A stretch of 64,000 nucleotides of DNA from Termitomyces sp. T153 (GCA_018296165.2 JACKQL020000138.1:46800-110799); one strand, 5' to 3'. Shown: positions 12,134 to 24,291, counted from the first letter of the stretch. A program made the numbers and translations. Notes: generated from the sequence alone by a model not told the origin.

Positions 12134-12191
12134 ACAAGCTGGATGCCTAGGCTCAAAGTCCCAAAAGCCCAATGAGATGCTTGTGAGCAAG

Positions 12192-15100
12192 TCATGGTAG
12201 AGGTTTTGTAAACAAGTCGGCTATGTTCTCAGTGGATGGGACATGAGTGAGAGTAATATTGCTGTCATGGAGGTGTTTGCAAATGTAGTGGTGCCTGATG
12301 TCAATGTGTTTAGTGTGGGAGTGGCCTTTTGTGGAAGTAGCTAGAGCAATCGAGGATTGGTTGTCGACATGGAGGTTCATTGGGAGTTGCTGAGGGATGT
12401 CAATCTCTGTTAAGAAGTTGTACATCCAGAGAGCTTGTTGCACAGCATGAGTCACTGCAATGTACTCAGCTTCCATGGTACTCAACGTTACCATAGCCTG
12501 CCTCTTCGAACTCCAAGATACCGCCCCTCCAGCCATCAGGAACACATATCCATTGGTTGATCTCCTTGTGTCCAGATCTCCCCTGAAATCCACATCTGCA
12601 TAGCCAAGCACCTTGTTGTCCATGTCTTCAGTCCTTGTGTAGGTGATTTTGTAGTCTAGGGTGCCTTTTATGTATCCCAATATGTATTGCAGTGTGTTCC
12701 AGTGGGCCGGGCCAGGGTTTGACTGGAATCTGGCAAGTAGTCCAATGGTGAATGAAAGGTCTGGTCATGTGGCTACCTGGGCCCACATCAGCAAACCTAG
12801 TAGTTGACAATAAGGCTTATCAGCCATGAACTTGAGCTCCGCTGTATTTTCGGGTGACATGGATGTCATGAGTTGGATACCTGGGGGTAATGGTGTAGTG
12901 TGTGGGTTGCAGTTTGTCATGCCAAAACAATCCAGTACCCATCTCAGGTATGCTTTCTGGGATAGGGATATTGCACCTGTATCTGGGTGGCATTCAATAG
13001 CCATACCAATGATATATGACAGTGTGCCAAGGTCTTTGATGTCATAGATGGCAGACAGCTCTGCCTTTGCAAGGTCCGCTCCTTGCTGAGTAGTAGAGAC
13101 CCTGAACACATCATTGTTGAAGGTATTTGTGATTGTGTGCTCACCAGATGAGGTCCTGGTATGTACGCAGGTGTCTGCGCATGATGTGTGGTATCCTAGC
13201 TTGTTGTATCCTCGGTCGAGTGTCCAGAACCAGGCTTGCCCCCCCTGCATTAATCCATACAGAGTCTTCCTGAGTTCTATGACCTTCCCCTCCCCCCCAG
13301 GGAAGCCCTGTGGGATCCTCATAAATACCTGAAAGTCCAGGACACTGTTCAAGTAAGCGGACACAAAGTCAACTTGCCAGATATGCCAGTCCATCTGGGC
13401 TGCCACTGCTGCCGATATGCAGATTGACTCCAACCTAACCACTGCTGTGTATGTCTCCTCATAGTCTTCTCCCACAATTTGGCAATACCCCTTTGCCACG
13501 AGTCTTGCCTTGTGCCTCACAATGTTGCTCTCCACATTGTATTTCACCACATAGACCCATGAACAACTGATAATCTTCTTTCCCTCTGGTACGTCCTTCA
13601 AGTCGATCACTTGGAACATGCCCCTCTCATTCATAACCCATAGTTTCTTGTCCATTGCTGGCTGCCACAGGTCCAGCCTGCGCATGGCCTCATCAAATGT
13701 CCTGGGGACAAAGAAGTCATCATCAGGGTCATATGCATCATCAAGGAGGGCGAGAAAAGCATAGTTATTGTGTGCAAGGTTTGTAGAGGTGGTTCTAGAT
13801 GTTTTTTCTCTGATCCAGTCAGACCTTCATAGTGGGGTGGCTTGTATGGGACTGGGTTGGGTGGGAGGCTGTTGAGTGTCAGCTTCTGGGGTGGTAACCA
13901 TGGGTGGCATGGTGGTGGCTGTGCTCTGGGCATCAATCTCAGGGTTGTCTTTGTGATTGGCCACATTGATAGAGGGTCTTATATGAAGTGGTGTGTTGGT
14001 GTCACTGATTCTTGGAGCAATTGGTTGACATGGTGTAAGTAGTCCTGGGGCATGAGTATGTGGCACAGGGTCAGCTAGGCTGAGTAGGTCCTCATCATTA
14101 TTGAATGTGGTAAGTGATCTGTGCCCTATACCCTCATCAAAAATAACTTCATGGGATGTGATGATGGACCTTGAGCCACATTTGAAAAGCTTGTATCTGC
14201 TCACTGAGTACCCCACTAGGATGCACTTGACTGACTGTGGGTCCAGTTTTGATTTGATGAGCTCCTCTGGGATCTTGGCAAAGGTGACACATCCAAAAGG
14301 TCAAAGGTGAGCAACACTTTGTCTCTTATTGCTCCATGCTTCCTCAGGTACCTTGTTGGGTTGGCATGCTGATGGGAGACAATTACACGTATATATCTGA
14401 GTCACAGCAGCCTCTGCCCACAAGTCCTTTGGTAGTTCACTTTCAATCAAGATACACCATACGCCTTTGATGATTGTCCTAATGGCTCGCTCAGCTAGGC
14501 CATTTTGAGCATGTGCATATGGTGTGGTGACCTTCAGTACTATATCATGTTGCACACAATACTCATGCCACATCTCATTTACCCACTCATGCCCAGCATC
14601 TACATGGATTGCCTGCAACTTGTGACCAGTTTGCCACTCAGACTCGGTATGGTAGAGTCTTAATGCCTCAAGGGTGCTAGGTGCATCTTTTCTGGACAGG
14701 AAGTAGCCTGCGAGGTGCGTCGTGTGTCCATCTACCACTATCATCATGTATGATGCACCTCCTATTGATTGTGTTGATGCTGGACCCCATAGATCTAGGT
14801 GGATGCACTCGTTTGGGGCTTCTTTGTGTTCATGCATGCCATCATATGGTTGAGCCATGTGTTTACTATAAACGCAGTCTTCGCACAGTCCCTTTACTTC
14901 TAGGTTCCCCTTGACCCTGATTCCATCAACTAACTCCTTTTATATCAGTTGTCGAATGCTGTCAACCCCCACATGGGCAAAATGTCTATGCCACCCATCC
15001 ATGTCAACTGGTCTGTCAAGGGACAATGCCACCATAGCCCTGACAAGTGGTGGGTTTAGAGCTTCCAGTGTGTACATTCCACCAGCGCCTTGACTAGTTA

Positions 15101-16460
15101 ACACTTCCTTCCTGTCAGGGTCACAGAATACAACCTTCCCTTTTGCAAACATGATCGAGAATCCTGCTTTGTCAAAGCACCCAATAGAGATAAGGTTGGC
15201 AGCAAGGTCTGGTGTGTGCAGAGCGTTGCAGAAGACTAGCTCTGAGATGCCCTGGTTAGTCTGTATCCATTTCTTGACTGTTCCTTGGCCAATAATATGG
15301 AAGACACCATCTTGGGTTGCAGCCTTCCCTTCCCTTGGCTGGGTGAGTTGTGTGTATTAGGCAAAGTCCTCCCATCTTACAGAACAGTGGTCACTAGCTC
15401 CTGAGTCTGCAAACATGGGAATAGGGGTGTTGATTTTGAGGGCATAGAGGTTGGGTAAGTTCACCTCATTTGCTTTTAAGGGGTTTTTGACTTTGGCAGC
15501 TAGCACATAGGTGACTTGTGGCGTCTTGTCTGTGGCATTTATTACTGCTAGGTTGGCCGTGGGTGTGTTTGTGGTATCTGTATTTTTGTTTGCAAGGCTC
15601 ACGAGGGCACTGTCTTGGATTCGAAAGTTGGATGGGAACTGTCCTTCCTTTCCTCCCCCTTTCCAGTAGCAGTTCTCCTGGAGATGTCCTGTGCACTTGC
15701 AGTTAGGGTTGGTGCATATGAGCTTTGGTCTCTGAGGTTTTGTGGTAGCGGCAAGGGCAGTAACTGATGTGTTTGTTTGCTTCTGTGCTTTCAGATGCTC
15801 TCAGTGAATGGTGAGTCCAGATATCAGGTCATTCGACGTTTTTGTGGCATACTGACTGGCTACAACTACATTCCAGGATTTGGGGAGTGAGTTCATGACT
15901 ATTGTCCTGAATGTGGCATCACTAATTGCTGCTCCCTTTTCCATAGCCTCCTCCTATTTGATGCGTAAGTCTTTAATGTGGGCTGTGAAGTCTCCTCCAT
16001 CAGCTAGCATCATGGTATGCAGTAAGTTCTTGGCCCCCATTGCTGCTAGTTCTGATACCATGCCATAGTTTGCAGTAAGCTGTTCCCATGCCTCAGCCGC
16101 TGTATCATCCATCTTAATACCTAGCCCCACAGGGTTTTTGCAGTTGTATATGATCAATGCCAATGTCCAGGCATCACGGATGTCCCACTCTTCCACCGAT
16201 GGGGTCAGGGATGACCACTCCATTCCAGTTCCAGTCTGGGCAGCACCAGCGTCAGTTGACTTGTCTTTGACAAGGCCTTTTCTGGTTTGGTCTCCTTGTT
16301 CACTCAATGCTGGGTCTTTGATGGTGCCCTTGAGGTATCCTCGTGCTCCTCATGCTCATGCTGCAATCATGATTTGCTTTTTGAACTGTCCGAAGTTGGT
16401 ACCATCAAACTGTAAATTTTCAGGGAAGGTGGGTGGATTTGTGAAGCTCAGGTTAGACAT
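12192..16460 (-). pseudogene. copia gag-pol polyprotein, nine stops, no frameshift
   Basis: One 1,422-codon frame starts at ATG 16460 (MSNLSFTNPPTF) and ends at TGA 12192-12194. In order it holds UBN2-type gag, a zinc knuckle (CTNPNCKCTGHLQENC), aspartic protease (FADSGASDHC), integrase zinc finger (WHRHFAH with CEDC) and the integrase core (HLDLWGP, VDAGHEW), reverse transcriptase (LVAKGYCQIVGEDY, QVDFVSAYLNS) and RNase H (GYADVDF, STMEAEYIA, LHVDNQSS). Stops fall near 16355 (two), 15952, 15808, 15358, 14939, 14300, 13826 and 12764. Each fits one C-to-T change from CGA, CAG or CAA. The reverse-transcriptase catalytic box reads FNND instead of YxDD, so the first Asp is lost. The element cannot move by itself. 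Confidence 0.93.
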
Positions 16461-16543
16461 TTTTGGGCAGTGTGGAGCTGTGTGTCACATATAGTGTTCA
16501 AGTTGTTTTCTCGTGTCTGTGTATTTTCAATGGAAGTGGGAGC

Positions 16544-16556
16544 GGGGCCCATAACC
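16544..16556 (-). other. Primer-binding site of the copia element
   Basis: Immediately inside the 5' LTR the element's strand reads GGTTATGGGCCCC. The same string follows the left LTR of the gag-only element (41024-41036), which supports it as a functional tRNA primer site. The tRNA was not identified. Confidence 0.7.
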
Positions 16557-16913
16557 TGTAGAACAATATGAAGTATGTTAACCTTAGTGTTCAGACACAA
16601 TAGTGTGCAGATGACTATATTGACCTGTAGAACAATACAAAGTATGTTAACTACAGGTATGAGTAAGTAACGAGGCATCATAGGTAAGAACAAGCTACAC
16701 ACCCTTAGTGTTCAGACACAATAGCATGCAAATGACTAAGGGTGTGGTTTGTGGATGCATATGTTTTGTAGAAATAAAATAAGGTTTTATCTAAAGAATA
16801 GCAAACAAACAATGGTGAATGTGCGCTGTGGCATAAAACAAGAAATAAGCCCAAAAAAAAAAGGAAATAATAATAATTACAAGACTAGCGGGCAGCAGAG
16901 TCATTGCTCAACA
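16557..16913 (-). repeat. 5' LTR of the copia element (357 bp)
   Basis: Paired with 11769-12124. It has TG...CA ends and is followed by the CTGGT duplication. Being the upstream LTR of a minus-strand element, it should carry the element promoter. Confidence 0.95.
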
Positions 16914-16918
16914 CTGGT

Positions 16919-17692
16919 GACTAGGACAATTTCATATGAATACTGCCATAGCATTGGCCAAGACAGTCTCAGAATGAAGAAGTGGTTTATTAATAAACCT
17001 TTGGGATATAGTAGGTCTTTCATGGCAAGAGGAGGACTCAGATACTAATATGATTTGACTTGTGATTAGGGGATAGGCAGGTTGCTCATGAAGCTTCTTG
17101 GAACTGTGTCTTGTAGATTGAATTGTGAAGTTGACTTACACATCTATTATGGATGTCAGAAAGTCTAGTATTTCTTGAGGGGTTGTCAGAAGGTTGATTG
17201 GATATGCCACAAGAATGAGTGTAAGAAGAAAGCCAGCAGTTAGTATTTGCAATTGTACATGCATGTATTATGCATGGTATAGCTTGTCAGAAAGGAAAGA
17301 AATGCATGGTTAACCAGAAAATATTCCATGTTCTTCCTTTCTTTGACAATCTAGTTTCTTGTTCAAAGAAGTTCAATGTCACCATAAGAGTATAAAAAAG
17401 CATAGATTAAAAAAGCATAGATAGCTAAAGGCAATTTTCTCAGCAGGATTGGAATTGACAAAATCTGATCATTCAATATATCAGCATTATCACTGAAGGC
17501 ATAGAGGTCATGTATGGGAGCCCTGGAGTTCCTGCCATGTCCTGCAAATCATCCAAGTCATTTCCAAATCTGCCCAATTTGGTTTTGAATCTGTTGCTGA
17601 ACAGCCTCTAAGCCTTCTACTGCAGAGTTGCTCATTGCTCAGACTTGCAACATCTTATCATTCACTAGGCAGACAGAGGTGGTACATTAATA
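16919..17692. other. No recognisable gene
   Basis: AT-rich sequence between the copia element and a gypsy fragment. I see no frame with family motifs, no RNA gene and no paired repeat ends. Confidence 0.4.
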
Positions 17693-17739
17693 ATGTTGTA
17701 TATACAACAGTGGGATCTGGAAAACAATGGAGTGGAGTG

Positions 17740-18890
17740 GGAAGAAGCAGATACCTTATTTGACTCCCTTGTTCCTAGACACTGGATGTCACCCTCCAAT
17801 GAGATTCAAACCTTGGGTGCAGCCTTCAGAGAACAATTCTGTAAGGGAACTGATTTCTACCTCTGTACTGGTTCCACCCTAGCCAGGCCTAGCCTCTGGG
17901 GCTCAGGACTCTATCTAGCCATTCCTGGGGCTGGCCTACCCTCTCTTACTCCCTTTCTGTCTTGGCACCACCACCTGACAGGTTAGCCATTCTCCAGCTT
18001 CCAGAACCCACTCTTTGTGTCATAGTTATATGCCTTGTCTTGGCACCACTCAGCTGATTCTTGTTATTGTTGCTTACTTTACTCCTGTTACATACTGACC
18101 CATTTAGCCCATAGCTTATAGTCAGGGGCCCCCTTTTAGTCATGTGGTAGTAGTTATCTTACTAGCTGATGTAGTATATAGGAAGGATGAGGGGATATAA
18201 TATCCCCAGCCCTGACAATAGCACTGCTGCTGGGTCCATTCATTAGTGGGACTGTAAGCTTGGCTAGTGCTGTCCCTTGCCTTCTGCCTTGTTCCCCACC
18301 TTTGCCTCCCATTGGATGCTTGCCCCTTGTCTGCAATGCCTCCACTTGCCTCTTGACTTGAGTGTCAGGATGTGAGTGGTGGGCTTGGCTTGGGATCTCT
18401 ACAGCCAACATTCCCTTACAAATCCTGTAAACAGGTTTGTTGAAAGAATTACAAGAGCATAGGAGGAGGTGAAGGCAGCCCTAGTTAAGGGTATTATGAT
18501 CAGCAACAGACATCCACTTCCACATACAACACTGGAGATTGATGTATTTGGACAGCCTGGACATCAAGACAACACCTGGTGAATGATGAAGAGTATGAGG
18601 TGGAAGAGAGTTTGGACAACTGGATAGTTAAGGGGAAGCTACAATCTGAGGTGAAGTGGAAGGGATATGACATGGTGGAAATTTCCTGGGAACCACAGGG
18701 TAATATATGTGTGCCAGCACTAATCTGAGACTTCTACTCCTGACACCACAATGCACCTAAGGCAATTCAAGGCATTTATTCTATTGCTTGTACATAGCTA
18801 ATTGAGCAATACATGACTTCTTCTACCTGGTGCATTGAAACACCACATGCTAGAGGGGGTGGTGATGTAAGGGGACCATACTTCCAGGTG
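17740..18890 (+). pseudogene. Ty3/gypsy integrase-end and chromodomain fragment, split by a solo LTR
   Basis: Homologous to the 3' coding end of gypsy element 1. The stretch 17780-17839 matches the region of its [11 protein letters not shown] block. After the solo LTR the frame resumes as FVERITRA, a stop, then EEVKAALVK. After an internal deletion it gives DEEYEVEESLDNWIVKGKL, SEVKWKGYDMVEISWEPQGN and so on, which is a chromodomain whose aromatic positions look sound. Chromodomains steer integration to chromatin marks. It ends in a polypurine tract (AGAGGGGGTGGTGA, 18852-18865) and the first bases of a 3' LTR (TGTAAGGGGACC from 18866), after which homology is lost. Several stops and frame changes make it dead. 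Confidence 0.75.
17840..18420. repeat. Solo LTR (581 bp) inside the gypsy fragment
   Basis: Starts TGTAAGGGAA and ends TTCCCTTACA, a perfect 10-bp terminal inverted repeat. It is flanked by AATTC (17835-17839) and AATCC (18421-18425), a 5-bp target duplication with one C/T mismatch. It interrupts the host frame between homologous integrase segments. It is related in ends and in some inner blocks (GTAGTATATA; the region before GACTGTAAG) to the solo LTR at 52538-53015. Confidence 0.8.
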
Positions 18891-18919
18891 CACCTCATAA
18901 TGTGTTTAGATGATTTAAC

Positions 18920-20999
18920 TTTGTATTATTTTCAAGCACATAACAACTTAGTGGCAAACAGCCAGCACTCAACTTTGATTGCATGTGATAGGTAGATTTG
19001 CCATACAAATGATGTACTGTGTTTAACTACCACTTGGGAAGTCTGTCATGTGTTCACATTCTAGATGTAATGAATTCTTCTATCAATCAACTGCTTCAAA
19101 CATTTCATTTCCCTCTCTATACAGCCCCCACCCATCAAATTTTCTACTGGGAGTGTAGTATGTATAGGAGTAATACAGGCACTGTGTTGGGAGACCCATT
19201 GTCTTGCACAATTCCATGGTGCTTTCAAAATGTTTTCTTGCAGCTGTGGAGTCTTATTTGACCATAGCAATTTCACCAAGTGCCCTATGTCAATATGCAC
19301 AGAAATGTAACTCTCCCAGTGAAATGCAATCCTCAATGCTTTCATTGAAGTAATTTGCAGCTATATCAAAGTCTTCACCAGCCAGTTCTACTATTCTAGC
19401 TAGGTATTTGAAATTTATGACTAGCAGAGACAGATGTTTTGTGGCATATCAACAAGTGGAGCAATTGATTCTTGGCCATGTTCGGTCTTACCCTCCATGG
19501 CTAGGTATCCAGCAAGGAGAGCTTTGATGGACATAATATCCAAGTTTTTCTGATCTAGTTTTCTTGCAATGGATTTAAGTACCTGTGCCTGTAACGCCTT
19601 TGATTTTGCATGGTCACCTTCCTGATTGGCCAATTCAGCCAGCAGGATGTACTTTCTCCACCTCCAGGGGTCATTGTCATCATCACTTGCCTCAATCTCT
19701 CTTCAAAGCATTTCTTTGCAACATCTAAGTGATTGTTTTGAACTTCCAGAAATCCTCCAAAGAAATTTATCTGATTGAGGTCATATTGCTTGTATTTCTG
19801 CTTGAAGGTGGGTAGAGACTCAGGAGTGTGCCAGGCCTCCCTTTGATTAAGTTTATTGCCATCATCTGAAGTTTGATCCTGGTTTTTGTCACCCTGCTCA
19901 GTCTGAATACACCAGATAAACCTGAACAATACCCCAAAGCTGTTTGCAGTAACTCTTCTGCAGCCAGAAAATTCCCCAGCCAAGAATAATATCTAGCAAG
20001 TATCCAGTTGTTGAAAACAAGTAAATCCAAATTCCCAACCTCATGAGCAAGTATCTGTGCCTCTTCATAAGCTTTTTTGGCTTCTTCCACTTGTCCAACA
20101 AAGTACATAAGGTATGAAATCTCAAATAGACCCATTGACTTGCTTCTGAGAATTTTGTATTTTTGTCTCTCAGGAAAAAGTTTGTCCATGACCTGGAATT
20201 ATGTGTGTTGTGTACATCCAAAGCAGATATTTCTGGGTATAGAGACACTGAGTGGGGTTCATGGTTGCAGAGGATATATGAAAACCATCGTGCAGTTGTC
20301 AACACATTAAGGATGGCTTGACTGTCCCTCTCAGTGTTTCTGAGCCAGTGAATAAGGACATGTTCAATATTCACATATTCTGCAATGAGAATCTGTGATC
20401 CCTTGATGTGGGCACCAAAACCATCAATGGCATCTGTTATCCATCCAGCATCCATGGTAGCATCCAGAAAGGTCTCAGCATTGTCAAGGACAAGAAGTGT
20501 TTCTGCAGTTGAAAGTGTCTTTGTTATTAGATTGTAAGCATTGACTGGAGTTGCAAAGCCCAATGCCCTGGCAATCTGATCAAGGAATGTTTTAAGATTC
20601 ACCTGGTTGACATTGATATTGTCAAATTGGATAAAATACCTCCTAGCTTTGAATTTGGAGACAATGACTTCATCATTCAGAACAGCACGAGCAATGCTAC
20701 TCTTGCCAATACCTCCAGGTCCGATGAGAGCAACATGATGAAATTTCAGCAGAGCATCTGTAGCACTTTGGACAAGATCACTCCTTCCAACAAAAACTAT
20801 TGGCCGAGTGGGTAATACATCAGGTTCTTCAATGGCATACCTACAAGAAATATGAGCTAACATAATGCTGTGACTACTATGAGTACATGCATTTGAGAAT
20901 GGGAAGTGATTGTAGAGCGAAATTCTTGGAACATTGACAGGAGTTAATCAACCTTCAGATTTATTGAGATATTCACTTCTGTCTAAAGAATGTCTTATT
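18920..20999 (-). pseudogene. Broken inverted copy of the NLR-like gene
   Basis: Minus-strand duplicate of 6808-9480. From ATG 20863 the frame begins like the large exon of the intact gene, with Walker A GPGGIGKSS and Walker B LLVLDN preserved. A deletion of about 605 bp (equivalent to roughly 7393-7997) then joins DGFGA to HIKGSQILIAEY and removes the rest of the NB-ARC and the following helical domain. Further frameshifts near 20185, 19800 and 19560 break the TPR part, whose C-terminal end is still traceable to about 19060. The exons for the N-terminal domain are absent, because homology stops at 20999 and the sequence switches to the aldehyde dehydrogenase copy. Not expected to be functional. 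Confidence 0.9.
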
Positions 21000-21510
21000 G
21001 ACTAAAGAGTTGTAGCCGCCGAATGGTACAGCTTCGTAGTTGACCTGAGAAAATTGAACTACTCAAATCGGGGCCTGGGAAGTCGATATGGACGTGTATG
21101 TACCCATGCAGAGTCAGCCTCGAGTAAATGTGCAACTCTCGACGCACGGCTGATATTTTGCGAGAAGATATTGCATGCGAGGCCGTACGTCGTGTTGTTA
21201 GCTGCCTCAATGACCTCTACTATACAAATGTTCATCATCCACTCTCAATCAGCATTCAACAATAATATCTCGCACTTGAAGACGACATTAACAGGACCAA
21301 AGATATCTTCCTGACGATCTTCATCTCGGGCTTGACGTTTGTGAAGATTGTTGACTGGATGAAATAGCCTTCCTGGCCATGACGTGCACCACCAATATGG
21401 ACCGTCGCATCTTTGCGCTTACCCCTGCATGACATGACACGCTATAGCGGGATACGAAGTTAACACTGTTTGCGCATAGAGTGAGGAAACATGAGAATGC
21501 ACATCAGTGA
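21000..21510 (-). pseudogene. Inverted partial copy of the aldehyde dehydrogenase remnant
   Basis: On the minus strand the pieces are [27 protein letters not shown], a frameshifted form of the FGPVxVVF block, AxNTTYGLAC-like and FSQKIS segments, and VNYEAVPFGGYN, where homology ends and the NLR copy begins. The intron following HGPQILQ in the first copy is also recognisable (about 21430-21500). Relative to the first copy, the part between GGY and the NLR upstream exons has been lost. Frameshifts make it a pseudogene. Confidence 0.85.
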
Positions 21511-21685
21511 AAATGTACTTTGAAATTTACGCTGAATCGACATACTAACATGGGTTGACAGACAGAGTTCATATTAATAACAACACATTCACGTGATAAT
21601 GCAACTGTGACGCAACCGCCCTCATGTGTCGTGTTTCCCTCTTTGTGTATTGATTGGTGATATGAATTTCGATGAATAATCAACA

Positions 21686-23378
21686 GTGGACCATGGCAAA
21701 ACGACGCTTGTTGACCAGCTGACTATACTATTCTGTCAATGTGCACTAGCATTATATACAACGGGAACTTGATTAATATCGTGGACACGTGGATTTCAGT
21801 GGCGTTGCGTTCGTTGTAGGCCCAATGACACAGACGAGGTTCGTTCTAAGCAAAGCTCTAAGCCGCAGTCTCAGGTAAGTTCGCCCCATCCCCGTCCGGC
21901 ACCCTCGTCCCCAGCACCAGTGCAACCGCAACACCAAGCATGGCCCCGCTCTTCGACCTCATACTTACGCACGTCCCGCCCCCCATGCACCTCGACCGTA
22001 CGCGCCCCTTCTCGATGCTCACTGTCCAAATCGAGAGCGACCCGTACGTTGGCATGCTCTACGTCGGCCGTATACATTCTGGTATTCTCCGCGTGGGCGA
22101 TGTACTTTGGGCGCTTGATGCGGAGGGGCAGAAGGTCGGCGAGGGGAAGGTGAAGAAGATTTTTGCGAGGAAAGGGCTAGAGAGGATCGAGAAGGATGCA
22201 GCAGGGGTGAGGGAGATTGCTAGTGTGGCGGGTGTGAAGAATGCGGGGGTTAATGTTACGCTTGTGCAGATGGAGTGGTGCGGCGAGAAGGGGCAAAAGT
22301 CGCTTCCGGTAAGTTTTCGCATTGGCGTGCATTCATGATGCTGATTAAATACCTACCGCAGTCAACGCCCATTGCCCCACCTACAATATCGATATACGTC
22401 CAAGCCAACGACTCCCCGCTCGCTGGCACCTCAGGCACCAAGCTTACATCCCAGCTCATCCACGAGCGTATATACAAAGAATCAGAAACCAACGTCGTGC
22501 TGCGCATTCTCCCGGGACCCACCTCCGAGTTGCTCAAGCTGCGCAGGCGCGGGGTGCTCCATCTTGGCGTGTTGCTCGAGACGCTGAGGAGGGAGGGGTT
22601 GAGCTTGCTGTGGGGGCGCCCAAGGCTGTGATGATTCCCTATCCTGATGCGGAGGGGAGGATGCTCGAGCCAATTGGGGAGTGCACGGTGCTGGTTAGAG
22701 AGGAGTATGCCATTGCGGTGGTGCAGAAGCTGACGATAAGGAAGGGGGAGATGGTTAGTTATGAGACCAATGAGGAGGGCTGGGTCAAGGTCTTATGGAT
22801 ATTCCGGCCAGGGGATTGATTGGGTATATGGCGGGAGAGTTTGAGAATGATGTGCATGGGCAGGGGTGAGTGTTTGGTGCCAGTGTGCGTTTCAATGCTG
22901 ATGCTGGCTCTAGGACAATCAATCACATATTCAAGGCATACATGCCTTACCGCGGGGCCATTGATACGGGAAGGAATGGTGCACTTATATCGATGGCGGC
23001 GGGCGAGACATCGGGGTATGCGCTTGCGCCGCTGCAGGCACGCGGGACGATGTTCGTAGGGCCGGGCGAGCAGGGTGCGTGTCGTATCTCCCTTCCTTTC
23101 CCTCTACTTGTTTCCTCGTTCGCTGACTCTACCCCCAGTCTACCCCGGCATGATAATCGGCAATTCTTCCAAACCTCTCGACCTCCACCTAAACCCCTGC
23201 GTCAAAAAACAACTCACGAACATCCACAGCGTCATTGCCGGACAATAAGACTGTGCTCTCGCCGCCTAGGGCGATATCGCTTGAGGAGATGCTGGCGTAT
23301 GTGGGGGATGATGAGTTGGTTGAAGTTATGCCCGGGAGGGTGAGGTTGAGGAAAGTGGGGGGGAAGAGGAGGAGGTAG
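21686..23378 (+). pseudogene. TypA/BipA-family translational GTPase, copy 1
   Basis: TypA/BipA proteins are ribosome-associated GTPases; in fungi they are expected in the mitochondrion. The P-loop is visible as VDHGKTTLVDQLT (21686). A 10-bp deletion relative to copy 2 destroys the DxPGH switch, and G2 and the NKxD segment are missing. From 21939 domain II is clear (APLFDLILTHVPPP, YVGRIHSGILRVGDVLWALD). An intron (about 22310-22361) precedes PPTISIYVQANDSPLAG and LTSQLIHERIYKESETNV. A one-base deletion near 22608 shifts the frame. The C-terminal half continues through EEYAIAVVQKLTIRKGEMVS, IDTGRNGALISMAAGETSG and SLEEMLAYVGDDELVEVMPG to TAG at 23376-23378. This copy is rich in CpG, unlike copy 2. 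Confidence 0.85.
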
Positions 23379-23851
23379 TGGAGTATTTAGATGGATATAT
23401 GGGTAGTAATAGAGACTATATAGATAGTATATACCTCCCACACTTGGTGTGGTGTGAATGATTTAGACAACTCATCCCTGATTTTGGTTGGCGTATGGGT
23501 TCTTTTACATGAAATGTGTGAATGGGACTGCATCCCATTGAGTCTTGGTAATATTGATGAACAAATCCTCTTGACACTTAGATCAATATGTTCTGTCTTT
23601 GTTATCCTGCAAATGACCCAGAAAAACCCGTTGATTATGAGTCACCCCATGCTTATGTTGAACACTCTATTCAAATTGCCATTGTTATTCTTGATTGAGA
23701 TGATGATGATGATGTTTCATTTTATTTACTTTGAGACCTATTTTCCACTCGAACAATCATGTCCTAGGTCCCACAGTATAGTAAGGGGTGGTAATTATGG
23801 ACACATCTGATAGGTACTCTGGCCTGATACCTTTTCAAGTATGCCAGTTAC
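23379..23851 (+). repeat. 3' flank of TypA copy 1, shared with the other TypA copies
   Basis: Matches the reverse complement of about 44108-44480, and in part 62380-62560. Shared blocks include the stretch around CACTTGGTGTGGTG, TTACATGAAATG, AACACTCTAT and ATGATGATGATGATGTTTCA. Homology to copy 2 ends at CCAGTTAC (23844-23851), exactly where the gypsy 1 LTR starts, so 23851/23852 is an insertion point. Confidence 0.75.
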
Positions 23852-24291
23852 TGTCAGGGGATGTCTCACTTGTTTCCCCTTCTCCTCCTCCAGTTCTTGT
23901 CAGATTTGCTCCATTATAGTTTTCCTTTATTCTCCTTCCTTTTCCCTATCTATTGGTCCTAGTTTCAGCTCTCAGGCTGCACCAGTTCTCTGTCAATAAT
24001 TCAGACAAGTGTGGCCCTTTGACACTGCCACTGGCCTATGTAACTGCTGACCAATTGCTGACACATCACTTGTGTCTTTTTTCTCTGTCATACTGTACAG
24101 TTGTTTCTCACACTTCTGAAGCCTCTGAAGCATCACACCTGGCCTAAGGAATCCCCAGACTTGTTCTCTTTGGATTTCCCTTTGCCAGGTGAGTAGTTAT
24201 CTCAGTAGACACTGTACAGTACTGAATAGACTTTGGATTTCCCTTTGCCAGCTGTGTGATTGAGCCCCAGCCTCCAGAGGTCACCCTTACA
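23852..24291 (+). repeat. Probable 5' LTR of gypsy 1
   Basis: The left end is set by the break in TypA-flank homology and a TG start. The right end (CCCTTACA) is inferred from similarity to the ends of the other LTRs in the window and is tentative. Inside, a 21-bp string (CTTTGGATTTCCC and TTTGCCAG) occurs twice, at about 24169-24189 and 24232-24252. No second LTR is available for comparison. Confidence 0.5.

Larger units (their letters stand above)
11769..16913 (-). mobile_element. Complete Ty1/copia LTR retrotransposon (coding-dead)
   Basis: A 5.1-kb element in minus orientation. Both LTRs run from TG to CA, and the flanks carry an identical 5-bp target duplication CTGGT (11764-11768 and 16914-16918). 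A primer-binding site and polypurine tract sit just inside the LTRs. A single gag-pol frame with the copia order gag, protease, integrase, reverse transcriptase, RNase H spans the interior. Nine stop codons disable it, although there is no frameshift. The LTRs differ at roughly a dozen positions, nearly all transitions, so the insertion is relatively recent. Confidence 0.95.

Noticed and set aside
11769..16913. TGA read as a sense codon (alternative genetic code) to explain the many in-frame TGAs
   Set aside because: The intact NLR-like gene uses TGA as its stop and has no internal TGA, and TAA and TAG also interrupt the copia frame.
21686..23378. TypA copy 1 as a functional gene
   Set aside because: The G domain lacks most motifs, a 10-bp deletion destroys DxPGH, and a one-base deletion near 22608 shifts the frame.
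23778..23800. TAGTAAGGGG as the start of the gypsy 1 LTR
   Set aside because: TypA-flank homology with copy 2 continues beyond this point up to 23851, so the LTR must start later, at 23852.
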